This document shows positions 1 through 6,623 of a DNA stretch of 11,264 nucleotides, piece after piece; the first letter of the stretch is position 1; the number at the start of each line of letters is the position of its first letter. The translations under genes and the position numbers were made by a program. The notes under the pieces were generated by a model, which was not told the origin of the DNA, made no database searches, and saw only the letters and a program-made list of their open reading frames with translations. Source of the stretch: Draconibacterium sp. GTDB taxonomy: Bacteria; Bacteroidota; Bacteroidia; Bacteroidales; Prolixibacteraceae. The stretch covers positions 1 through 11,264 of the forward strand of contig JALUZN010000133.1 of assembly GCA_027011835.1 (NCBI GenBank). Reading direction: 5' to 3'.

Positions 1-448
1 GGCATCAACCGTTGGAACTCATTTCGATGAAGGTACTCCGGATAGTAACGACCCCTGGAAACGAATCAGTTGCCGGCCCGATTTTATGTTGCTCCTCTAT
101 CCGGTAATTACTTTTAAAGAGGAGTTTGGTCACATGGGGTCGCGTGAAAATCTGATTGGTATGGTTAACGACTGGAAACTTGTAAAATATTATTCGAATG
201 AGTTACAGGTAACACCACGTACGCCTCCAACATTTTTAGTGCTTGCCGATAACGATAAAAGTGTACCACCGCGTAACTCGGTTGAATTTTACTTACAATT
301 AAAAAAGAACAATGTACCGGCAGAGATGCATATTTTTGCTGAAGGGGGGCACGGATTTGGTATTCGTAAAAATAACCTGCCTGCCGACAACTGGCCAAAC
401 CTTTTTTACGACTGGCTAAAAGCAATGAAAATTGTTGAAGAGAAATAA
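1..448 (+). CDS. alpha/beta hydrolase (esterase/lipase type), 3' part only
   Basis: The reading frame is open from base 2 to the stop at 446-448, so this is the C-terminal half (148 residues) of a gene that starts before the window. It aligns with the whole C-terminal half of the next gene at roughly 70% identity: ASTVGTHFD matches ASAVGTHFD just after that protein's nucleophile elbow, and the ends LFYDWLKAMKIVE are identical. It retains the acid residue region (NDKSVPPRNS, Asp of DKSV) and the catalytic-His region (EGGHGF); the serine motif is outside the window. The family (COG0657/acetyl-xylan-esterase-like, prolyl-oligopeptidase-type fold) hydrolyses ester groups such as acetyl or feruloyl on hemicellulose; the exact substrate is inferred only. 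The next gene starts 11 bases after the stop, so the two are probably co-transcribed. The in-frame ATG at 86 is internal, not a start. Confidence 0.88.
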   Translation, partial: ASTVGTHFDEGTPDSNDPWKRISCRPDFMLLLYPVITFKEEFGHMGSRENLIGMVNDWKLVKYYSNELQVTPRTPPTFLVLADNDKSVPPRNSVEFYLQLKKNNVPAEMHIFAEGGHGFGIRKNNLPADNWPNLFYDWLKAMKIVEEK

Positions 449-459
449 TCAGAATTAGT

Positions 460-1365
460 ATGAAAATATATCTTTTGTTACTAGTATCTGTTTTGTTTTT
501 ATCCGAAATAACTGCACAAGATAAAGTTTTAAAAGTCTGGCCCGGCGGTGCACCCAACGAAAACGGAATAACAAAACCCGAAGAAACTTTTAACGGAACT
601 CATGTACGATATGTTTCGGAAGCAGTGATGACTGTTTATCTTCCTCCGAAGGAGAAAAATACCGGAGTGGCAATAGTAATTTGTCCCGGTGGTGGATATG
701 GTTTCGAAGCGATGGATTACGAAGGATACGATATTGCAAAATGGCTGAATACCTTGGGAATTGCAGGAATTGTTTTAAAATATAGGTTGCCAAATGGTCA
801 CCCCGAAGTTCCGTTAAGCGATGGTAAACAGGCAATTCGAATTGTTAGAGAAAATGCAATAGCGTGGAATATTAATCCTGAGAAAGTTGGGATTGCCGGT
901 TTTTCAGCAGGGGGACATTTGGCCTCGGCAGTTGGAACGCATTTCGATTACGGCAATAAAAACAGTTCGAATAAAACCATGCAATTTAGTAGTCGTCCCA
1001 ATTTTATGCTGTTGCTTTACCCCGTTATTTCGTTGAAAGAGGAATTCGGACACATGGGAACAAGAATAAATTTAATTGGTAAAACAAACGATTGGGAATT
1101 GGTTGAAAAATACTCAAATGAATTGCAGGTAACACCTGAAACTCCGCCGGCTTTTATTACTGTTGCCAACGACGACCAGATTGTAGCACCTCGAAATTCT
1201 GTTGAGTTTTACCTGCAATTAAAAAAGAACCATGTACCTGCCGAATTACATGTGTTTGCCGAAGGACTTCACGGTTTCTTTCTTAAAAAAGACAATCTGC
1301 CTGTGCGCCAGTGGCCAACCCTTTTTTACGACTGGTTAAAAGCAATGAAAATAGTTGAGAAGTAA
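460..1365 (+). CDS. secreted alpha/beta hydrolase, acetyl-xylan-esterase-like
   Basis: 301 residues, complete. A Sec signal peptide (hydrophobic residues 4-14, likely cleavage near TAQ-D at 20/21) points to the periplasm or outer surface. Visible fold landmarks are the oxyanion-hole stretch CPGGGYG (75-81), the nucleophile elbow GFSAGG with Ser149, the acid Asp239 in NDDQIV, and the catalytic His271 in LHGF. This layout fits the Aes/BD-FAE-like esterases common in Bacteroidota polysaccharide loci, which remove acetyl or related esters from xylan-type glycans; the substrate is not shown by sequence. It is a tandem paralogue of the preceding gene, differing mostly in the loop at 163-178 and around 277-285. 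The stop TAA overlaps the next ATG (TAATG), so translation is probably coupled to the NUDIX gene. It could also act on small esters. No Shine-Dalgarno is seen, as usual in this phylum. Confidence 0.92.
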   Translation: MKIYLLLLVSVLFLSEITAQDKVLKVWPGGAPNENGITKPEETFNGTHVRYVSEAVMTVYLPPKEKNTGVAIVICPGGGYGFEAMDYEGYDIAKWLNTLGIAGIVLKYRLPNGHPEVPLSDGKQAIRIVRENAIAWNINPEKVGIAGFSAGGHLASAVGTHFDYGNKNSSNKTMQFSSRPNFMLLLYPVISLKEEFGHMGTRINLIGKTNDWELVEKYSNELQVTPETPPAFITVANDDQIVAPRNSVEFYLQLKKNHVPAELHVFAEGLHGFFLKKDNLPVRQWPTLFYDWLKAMKIVEK

Positions 1366-1886
1366 TGAAAACAAATCCTGTTGAAGTATTAAAATACTGT
1401 CCCAAATGTGGTTCTGAAAATTTTATAAAAGAGGGCAGTCGCTCGTTAAAATGCTCGGACTGTGGGTTTCATTTTTTTATTAATTCTGCCGCAGCGGTGG
1501 CTGCACTTGTTGTAAACAACGAAGGAAAATTAATGTTGGTAACGCGCGGTGTAGAACCAAATTACGGAAAGCTGGATTTGCCGGGCGGTTTTATCGACCC
1601 CGGCGAAACAGCCGAAAATGCAGTAAAACGCGAACTCGCCGAAGAACTGGGATTGAAAGTGAGGTCGTTAAAATACATTGGCTCGGCACCCAATGAATAT
1701 GTTTTTTCCGAATTTACTGTTTATACGCTCGACATGGCTTTTTTGGTAGTTCCCGAAACAACAGAAGGATTAAAGCCCATGGACGATATTAAAGACTTTC
1801 GGTTTTATGCTGAAGAGGAGTTGGATTTCCGCGATATTCCCGCTCCTTCAATTAAACAATTTGTAAAAAATTATTTTGGGAAATGA
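1365..1886 (+). CDS. NUDIX hydrolase with N-terminal zinc ribbon
   Basis: 173 residues, cytoplasmic (no signal peptide). Residues 10-35 form a four-cysteine zinc ribbon (CPKC at 12-15, CSDC at 30-33). Residues 75-97 are a perfect Nudix box (GX5EX7REUXEEXGU: Gly75, Glu81, Arg89-Glu90, Glu93-Glu94, Gly96), which binds the metal ion for cleavage of nucleoside-diphosphate-linked substrates. The zinc ribbon plus Nudix arrangement recalls NADH pyrophosphatase (NudC), but the SQPWPFPxS motif that follows the box in NudC is absent and the protein is shorter, so a general nucleotide or dinucleotide pyrophosphatase is the safer call. The start ATG overlaps the upstream TAA and its own TGA overlaps the next ATG (ATGA), so it sits inside a translationally coupled operon. 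Why a nucleotide house-cleaning enzyme lies between an esterase and a peptidase is not evident. Confidence 0.93.
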   Translation: MKTNPVEVLKYCPKCGSENFIKEGSRSLKCSDCGFHFFINSAAAVAALVVNNEGKLMLVTRGVEPNYGKLDLPGGFIDPGETAENAVKRELAEELGLKVRSLKYIGSAPNEYVFSEFTVYTLDMAFLVVPETTEGLKPMDDIKDFRFYAEEELDFRDIPAPSIKQFVKNYFGK

Positions 1887-3661
1887 GTACAATACAGGAC
1901 AGATTAACTGCTCTTCGCAGCGAGATGAAACGGCAAAATATTGATGCCTGGTATATTTCTGGAACCGACCCCCACAGTAGCGAATACTTGCCGGCGAGGT
2001 GGCAAACGCGTGCATTTATTTCCGGATTTACCGGTTCGTATGGCTTAGTAGTAGTAACAAATACCGATGCCGCTTTATGTACCGATTCGCGCTATTTTAT
2101 TCAGGCTGAACAACAGGTGAAAGGAACCGGAATTACCATGAACAAATTGCGTGTGCACGGTTCGGTTTCGCCCGAGAGTTGGTTGTTGGAAAAACTGCCC
2201 GCAGGAAGTAACGTCGGAATCGATGCTGATTCGGTTTCTGTTTCAGTCTTCGAAAACCTGCAAAAAAAATTAGCAGAGAAAAATATTAATTTGGTTGCTG
2301 CACCCGATTTGCTCGATATAATTTGGAGCGACCGTCCTGCACAATCGCCCAATAAAATTTTTGAACTGGAACTGAAATTTGCCGGTTTATCGCGAAAAGA
2401 GAAACAGGAACAGGTAGTTGCCGCTCTTAATGAAATGGGTGCCGATTACCATGTGGTTTCGATGCTCGACGAACTGGCGTGGCTTTTAAATTTGCGTGGC
2501 TCCGATATCGATTATAATCCGGTTTTTACCGGTTTTGGGTTAATAGGAAAAGACGAAAATTACCTGTTTACCGATAGCCAAAAGTTGCCCACCGGGCTGG
2601 TGCAAAAACTACAAACCGAAGGTGTGGTTGTAAAACCATATTCAGCGTTTTACTCGTTTTTAAGCGAAGTGAAAAATAAAACGTTTTATTTCGATAAATC
2701 AACTACAAACTATTCAACCTACAAAGCATTAAAATCGAATAATAAAATTCTAAATGGCACTTCGGTTATTGCAAAACTAAAGGCAATAAAAAACAGTGTT
2801 GAAATTGATGGTTTTAGAAATGCAATGGTTCGCGACGGCGTTGCAATGGTTGAGTTGCACGCCTGGCTAAAGGAAAATGTTTCTAAAAACAAGATTTCAG
2901 AGTTCGATGTGGGGCAGCAACTTAAGTCATTTCGTGCAGAAAAGGCCCATTTTGTGGGCGAAAGTTTTCCCCCGATTGTCGGGTATAAAGAGCATGGTGC
3001 TATTGTTCATTTGTCGGTGGGGAAAGATGATGCTTTGCCAATTGAACCGGAAGGAATTTTGCTCTTCGATTCGGGTGCCCAGTATTTCGACGGAACGACA
3101 GATATAACCAGAACGGTTGCTCTTGGTAAAGTTACCGACCTCCAAAAGAGAGATTATACCTTGGTGTTGAAGGGAATGATTGCACTGGCAAAAGCAAAAT
3201 TTCCTGCCGGAACAAAGGGATGTCATATTGATATTCTTGCACGGAAACCACTCTGGGAGGCAGGATTAAATTATGGTCACGGAACGGGGCATGGAGTGGG
3301 GCATTTTTTAAATGTCCACGAGGGACCAATGTCTATTCGTCAGGATTATAACGAAACGACGATTGCTCCAGGTATGGTAACGTCAAACGAACCTGCTTTT
3401 TATCGCGAAGGTGAATACGGAATAAGAACGGAAAATTTAATGCTGTGTGTGGAACTCGAAGAGAGTGAATTCGGTAAATTTCTGGGGTTCGAAACGTTAA
3501 CGCTGTGCCCCATCGATACCACTTTAATTCAACTTAATTTATTAGACGAGAATGAAAAGGAGTGGCTTAACAGCTATCATAAAAAGGTTTCGGAAAAGTT
3601 AATGCCGCTGTTGCCACATAAGTTACACGGGTTTTTAGCAGAATTGACAAAAGAGATATAA
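1883..3661 (+). CDS. Xaa-Pro aminopeptidase (aminopeptidase P, M24B, three-domain type)
   Basis: 592 residues, cytoplasmic. It removes N-terminal residues that precede proline. The architecture matches eukaryote-type XPNPEP1: creatinase-like N domain (about 5-140), second creatinase-like domain (about 155-300), catalytic pita-bread domain (about 305-525) and a short C-terminal extension (about 535-592). All five dimetal ligands can be placed: Asp396 in DSGAQYFDG, Asp407 in TTDITRT, His470 in GTGHGVGHF, Glu503 in SNEPAFY and Glu517 in RTENL, with flanking His466 and His479 (VHEG) also conserved. It is longer than Escherichia coli PepP (about 440 residues), which lacks the middle domain, so I leave the symbol blank. 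The ATG overlaps the NUDIX stop by four bases. Its TAA is 6 bases from the stop of the convergent symporter gene, so no separate terminator fits between them. Confidence 0.95.
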   Translation: MSTIQDRLTALRSEMKRQNIDAWYISGTDPHSSEYLPARWQTRAFISGFTGSYGLVVVTNTDAALCTDSRYFIQAEQQVKGTGITMNKLRVHGSVSPESWLLEKLPAGSNVGIDADSVSVSVFENLQKKLAEKNINLVAAPDLLDIIWSDRPAQSPNKIFELELKFAGLSRKEKQEQVVAALNEMGADYHVVSMLDELAWLLNLRGSDIDYNPVFTGFGLIGKDENYLFTDSQKLPTGLVQKLQTEGVVVKPYSAFYSFLSEVKNKTFYFDKSTTNYSTYKALKSNNKILNGTSVIAKLKAIKNSVEIDGFRNAMVRDGVAMVELHAWLKENVSKNKISEFDVGQQLKSFRAEKAHFVGESFPPIVGYKEHGAIVHLSVGKDDALPIEPEGILLFDSGAQYFDGTTDITRTVALGKVTDLQKRDYTLVLKGMIALAKAKFPAGTKGCHIDILARKPLWEAGLNYGHGTGHGVGHFLNVHEGPMSIRQDYNETTIAPGMVTSNEPAFYREGEYGIRTENLMLCVELEESEFGKFLGFETLTLCPIDTTLIQLNLLDENEKEWLNSYHKKVSEKLMPLLPHKLHGFLAELTKEI

Positions 3662-3667
3662 TTCTAT

Positions 3668-4993
3668 TCAACTACTTTTTTTCGTAGGTGCAAAAAGAAT
3701 TAAAATATTGATGAAATATGCAGCTATAATTGTGCTGTTTCCTACTGTTTCGTTGTAATAGCTGTTTATTATTTTCCCTGCAAGAGCAATTAACCCGCCA
3801 ACAATAATTGCTGCAACCACACGCTTTTTATTTGTTTTTATATGTAGTAATCCGGCAAGAGTTGGTATTACAAAAGCACCAGAGAAAAAGGCAAGAGCAA
3901 ACAGCAACGATTGAATAACAGATGTAACAAATAGTGCAATAACAATACTTAAAACTCCCATTATTACTATTATAACTCGCGTTTTTTTCATCGAGTTCGA
4001 ACCTTTTAGATTTCCCGATACGAGTTCATTTATAATCATCGACGAGGTTAATAGAGTTGTGTCGGCCGACGACATTACCGCCGACAGCAGTGCGGCAATA
4101 AAAAGTCCGTAAGCCCAGCCGGGAAGTAAATGTTCGGCAAAAGAGATAATTCCGGTTCCATCGGTTTGTTGCGAAACAATGCCTAGATAGGTGAGTGCGA
4201 ATGAAACTGGAATTAAAATCAAAGCAACTGTTAATATACTTCGCATTGCTGTTTTTTCATTTTTTGCACAAAAAAGGCGCGAGTAAATATCGGGGCCTAC
4301 CACAAAAGTTACCGAGTAGGTGAGGAGCAGAACAAGTAAATCGAAAGCAGTAAACGAGGAATTAAAGAGTGCATGAAAAGAAAAACTTTCGAAACTCGCT
4401 GTAGGAATTCTTTGCAACGAAAAGAAAATTAATGCAGTCAGTCCGGTAATAATTAATACCGCTTGCAAAGCATCGGTTTTTAAAATACTCAGCTGTCCAC
4501 CCAGTAAAGTGTAAATAATAAATACAATGCCCGATACAATTGCAGCACTGTTGTAATCGATAAAACCCAAACCGCTGATGATTTTTGCCGCCGCAATAAT
4601 TTGTGCTGCAATAATTCCGAGCCAGGCCACGGGAATAATTGCCGACGAAATGGTTTCAGCTTTTTTCCCGTAAAACAAACCAAGCATTTCGGGAAGTGTG
4701 TAGTTGCCAAAACGGTTTACTCTTTTCGAAAGTGGAATTAAAAAAGCCAACCCCACAGCAGCCGAAAAAAGAAACCACAAAGCTGCCCAGCCAATTTCGC
4801 GACTCAACTCAATGGTTCCCAATATTGCCGAACCTCCCAAGATAGTTGCCAATAAACTGCCCGAAACGGGAATTAATCCGGCTTTTTTCCCCGCAACATA
4901 ATAATCGCCCGGCGACTTAATTTTAAAAGCCGAATAGACTCCTATTGCTAAAACAGCCGTAAAATAGATTGCTATTGTAATTTCTATCTCCAT
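3668..4993 (-). CDS. sodium:solute symporter (SSS family)
   Basis: 441 residues, inner membrane, with about 13 hydrophobic segments by eye. SSS-family landmarks are the N-terminal SPGDYYVAGKK (27-37, after TM1), the family signature region GGQLSILKTDALQAVLI (165-181), DIYSRLFCAKNEKTA (235-249), and a serine/threonine-rich unwound segment SAVMSSADTTLLTSS (304-318) that in this family forms part of the Na2 site. The family uses the sodium gradient to import sugars, amino acids, carboxylates or vitamins; sequence alone does not choose among them, though neighbouring carbohydrate esterases make a sugar or uronate plausible. The length is at the short end of the family because loops are trimmed, with no sign of truncation. 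It is convergent with the aminopeptidase gene and divergent from the GH5 operon, sharing the 482-base repeat-bearing intergenic region with it. Confidence 0.93.
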   Translation of the reverse strand: MEIEITIAIYFTAVLAIGVYSAFKIKSPGDYYVAGKKAGLIPVSGSLLATILGGSAILGTIELSREIGWAALWFLFSAAVGLAFLIPLSKRVNRFGNYTLPEMLGLFYGKKAETISSAIIPVAWLGIIAAQIIAAAKIISGLGFIDYNSAAIVSGIVFIIYTLLGGQLSILKTDALQAVLIITGLTALIFFSLQRIPTASFESFSFHALFNSSFTAFDLLVLLLTYSVTFVVGPDIYSRLFCAKNEKTAMRSILTVALILIPVSFALTYLGIVSQQTDGTGIISFAEHLLPGWAYGLFIAALLSAVMSSADTTLLTSSMIINELVSGNLKGSNSMKKTRVIIVIMGVLSIVIALFVTSVIQSLLFALAFFSGAFVIPTLAGLLHIKTNKKRVVAAIIVGGLIALAGKIINSYYNETVGNSTIIAAYFINILILFAPTKKSS

Positions 4994-5100
4994 TTTCTAC
5001 TGTGGCAAATATCGGAAAATAAAGGCGATAATTTATACCTAAAAAGTCTTTCTTATTAATGGAAGTTACATATCTGGAGAATATTTTCAATTTAGTTTTA

Positions 5101-5212
5101 GATTATGAGACTATTGGATTGTTAGATTGTTAGATTGTTAGATTACTAGATACTAGATACTAGATACTAGATACTAGATACTAGATACTAGATACTAGAC
5201 ACTAGATTGCTA
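5101..5212. repeat. degenerate 7/8-bp tandem repeat array (core GATACTA x7)
   Basis: Reading from 5101, every unit begins with GA. There are two diverged 8-mers, GATTGTTA three times (5117-5140), GATTACTA (5141-5148), seven exact GATACTA copies (5149-5197), GACACTA (5198-5204) and GATTGCTA (5205-5212). The perfect part is flanked by progressively diverged units, as expected when an array grows and shrinks by slippage in the middle and decays at the edges. The heptad phase creates CTAG every 7 bases, a tetramer that is rare in many bacterial genomes. It is non-coding: 7-bp units shift frame and give TAG stops. Confidence 0.95.
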
Positions 5213-5342
5213 GACATAAGCTACACGGCAGAAAATACACTGCTGAATGACAGTATATTTGATGTTATTGGCGTTTAGTCTTCTCAAAAATCCTTTTTAG
5301 TATTAAACAATTTCGCATAAATTTCAGCTTCAAATAAAATTG

Positions 5343-5350
5343 TATCTTTA
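5343..5350 (+). promoter_or_regulatory. possible -7 box of a promoter for the GH5 operon
   Basis: TATCTTTA matches five of the six fixed bases of the Bacteroidota -7 consensus TAnnTTTG. A TTTC at 5322-5325, 17 bases upstream, is a poor -33 element. If used, the leader would be about 120 bases and would include the second heptad run. Weak call. Confidence 0.3.
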
Positions 5351-5424
5351 ACGAAATAAAAAATAAAACAGATCATTCATGATAAAAGAATTCACACACA
5401 GGAGCATGATTTAGTTAAAGTACT

Positions 5425-5459
5425 AGTTCTTGCCTTGTGTCTTGGTTCTTGTATCTTGG
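5425..5459. repeat. CTTG heptad run just upstream of the GH5 start
   Basis: CTTG occurs at 5429, 5434, 5441, 5448 and 5455; the last four are exactly 7 bases apart, giving units TGTCTTG, GTTCTTG and TATCTTG. On the other strand the units read CAAGATA, CAAGAAC, CAAGACA, one base different from the CTAGATA/CTAGACA phase of the array at 5101-5212. The two arrays are therefore related and inverted relative to each other. The run ends 16 bases before the GH5 ATG. Confidence 0.8.
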
Positions 5460-5475
5460 TTTTAATTTTAAACTC

Positions 5476-6618
5476 ATGAAACGAAGAGCTTTTATTAAAA
5501 ATACAGGTTTTGTCGCTGCCGGCGTAGGTCTTTCAGGAACAATTTCAGCATCAAATTTTCCGGCAGTAAGTAAAAATAAGTTGCCTCGGTGGAGGGGGTT
5601 TAATCTGCTAGATTATTTTGTTGCCACATCGAAAGACGGAACTTTTGACTCGACTGAAGACGATTTTAAGTGGATGGCTGAGTGGGGGTTCGATTTTGTG
5701 AGATTGCCGATGGCGTATCCGCGTTATATAAAATTCGATCCGACAAAAAACATTACGCCCGACGACGTGTACAATATTAATGAGGAAGAGGTTGACAGGG
5801 TGCAGTCGTTGGTTGAAAAAGCCAATAAACACGGAATTCATGTGAGCTTAAATCTACACCGTGCTCCCGGGTTTTGTGTAAATGCAGGTTTTAACGAACC
5901 CTATAATTTATGGAACGACGATGCGGCACAAAAAGCATTCTATTTCCATTGGGGAATGTGGGCAAAACGGTTTGCATCGCTTTCGCAAAAACAAATTAGT
6001 TTCGATTTGGTGAACGAACCCTGTACGCGCGAAGATATGAATGACCAGTTCTCTAAACGTGGCCCAATTCCGGGAGAACTTTACCGTAAAGTTATACTGA
6101 ATGCTACCAATGAAATTCGAAAATATAATTCAAATCATTTGGTTATTGCCGATGGAAACAATGTTGGCGGCGATGTAATTCCCGAAGTCTTCGATTTAAA
6201 TGTTGGGCAGAGTTGTCGCGGATATTTTCCGCATCAAATATCGCATTATCGTGCTCCGTGGGTCTATAAAAATCCTGACGATGCTCCCAACCCTGTGTGG
6301 CCTGGAACAATTGAAGGTAAATATTACAGCAAAGAAAGCCTTGTGAATTATTATGCTCAATGGATTGACGCTGTAAATAAAGGAGTTGGCGTACATTGTG
6401 GCGAATGTGGAAGTTGGAAAGCTACGCCACACGATGTTTTTTTAGCGTGGTTCGAAGAAGTAGTAAGTGTTTTAACCGAACATGGAATTGGTTATGCTCT
6501 TTGGAATTTCAGGGGCGATTTTGGAATCCTCGATTCGGGACGTGCCGATGTGGATTATGAAGATTGGCACGGCCATAAACTCGACCGGAAATTGTTAACT
6601 ATGTTGCAAAAATATTGA
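5476..6618 (+). CDS. glycoside hydrolase family 5 (cellulase-type), Tat-exported
   Basis: 380 residues from the ATG at 5476. I prefer it to the in-frame GTG at 5437 because it places a twin-arginine signal at the N-terminus (MKRRAFIKNTG, then a hydrophobic AAGVGLSG stretch), while the extension would be translated from heptad repeats. The rest is a TIM-barrel GH5 domain (about 38-375): GFNLLDYF and FDFVRLP on the first strands, HVSLNLHRAPG (122-132), acid/base Glu181 in DLVNEP, and nucleophile Glu310 in HCGECGSW, followed by ALWNFRG (341-347) supplying the usual active-site Trp343. The family cleaves beta-1,4-linked glucans, mannans or xylans by a retaining mechanism; I cannot assign a subfamily or substrate. 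The next gene begins 5 bases after the stop, so it heads an operon with a CE15 esterase and a DUF1080 protein. Confidence 0.92.
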   Translation: MKRRAFIKNTGFVAAGVGLSGTISASNFPAVSKNKLPRWRGFNLLDYFVATSKDGTFDSTEDDFKWMAEWGFDFVRLPMAYPRYIKFDPTKNITPDDVYNINEEEVDRVQSLVEKANKHGIHVSLNLHRAPGFCVNAGFNEPYNLWNDDAAQKAFYFHWGMWAKRFASLSQKQISFDLVNEPCTREDMNDQFSKRGPIPGELYRKVILNATNEIRKYNSNHLVIADGNNVGGDVIPEVFDLNVGQSCRGYFPHQISHYRAPWVYKNPDDAPNPVWPGTIEGKYYSKESLVNYYAQWIDAVNKGVGVHCGECGSWKATPHDVFLAWFEEVVSVLTEHGIGYALWNFRGDFGILDSGRADVDYEDWHGHKLDRKLLTMLQKY

Positions 6619-6623
6619 AAGGT

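Larger units (their letters stand above)
4994..5475. other. 482-bp divergent intergenic region with repeat arrays
   Basis: It lies between the starts of the symporter (-) and the GH5 gene (+), so promoters for both should be here. I see no convincing gene: the open frames, such as an ATG at 5247, run fewer than 20 codons. It contains a 7/8-bp tandem array (5101-5212), a 212-base unique spacer, and a second 7-bp-phased run (5425-5459) that ends 16 bases before the GH5 start. A GATATTTG at 5006-5013 on the - strand is a poor -7 candidate for the symporter. Confidence 0.8.

Noticed and set aside
2101..3329. Several open frames of 65-99 codons on both strands inside the aminopeptidase gene
   Set aside because: They overlap a gene with all catalytic residues intact and show no recognisable domain, so they are shadows of it.
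3659..3702. Possible terminator between aminopeptidase P and the symporter (TAATTCT / AGAATTA with inner CTAC / GTAG)
   Set aside because: The stem is broken by unpaired stretches on both sides, is mostly A/T, and lies within the symporter coding region; too weak to call.
5101..5212. CRISPR array
   Set aside because: The units are only 7-8 bp with no spacers between them and no cas genes are nearby; it is a simple tandem repeat.
5381..5414. AGGAG followed by ATG ATT TAG near 5401-5413 as a leader peptide
   Set aside because: The frame from that ATG is two codons, and the overlapping frame from the ATG at 5379 has only 11 codons; neither shows attenuator-like content.
5437..5475. N-terminal extension of the GH5 protein from a GTG
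   Set aside because: The 13 added residues come from the CTTG heptad run and would push the twin-arginine motif away from the N-terminus; the ATG at 5476 gives a normal Tat signal.
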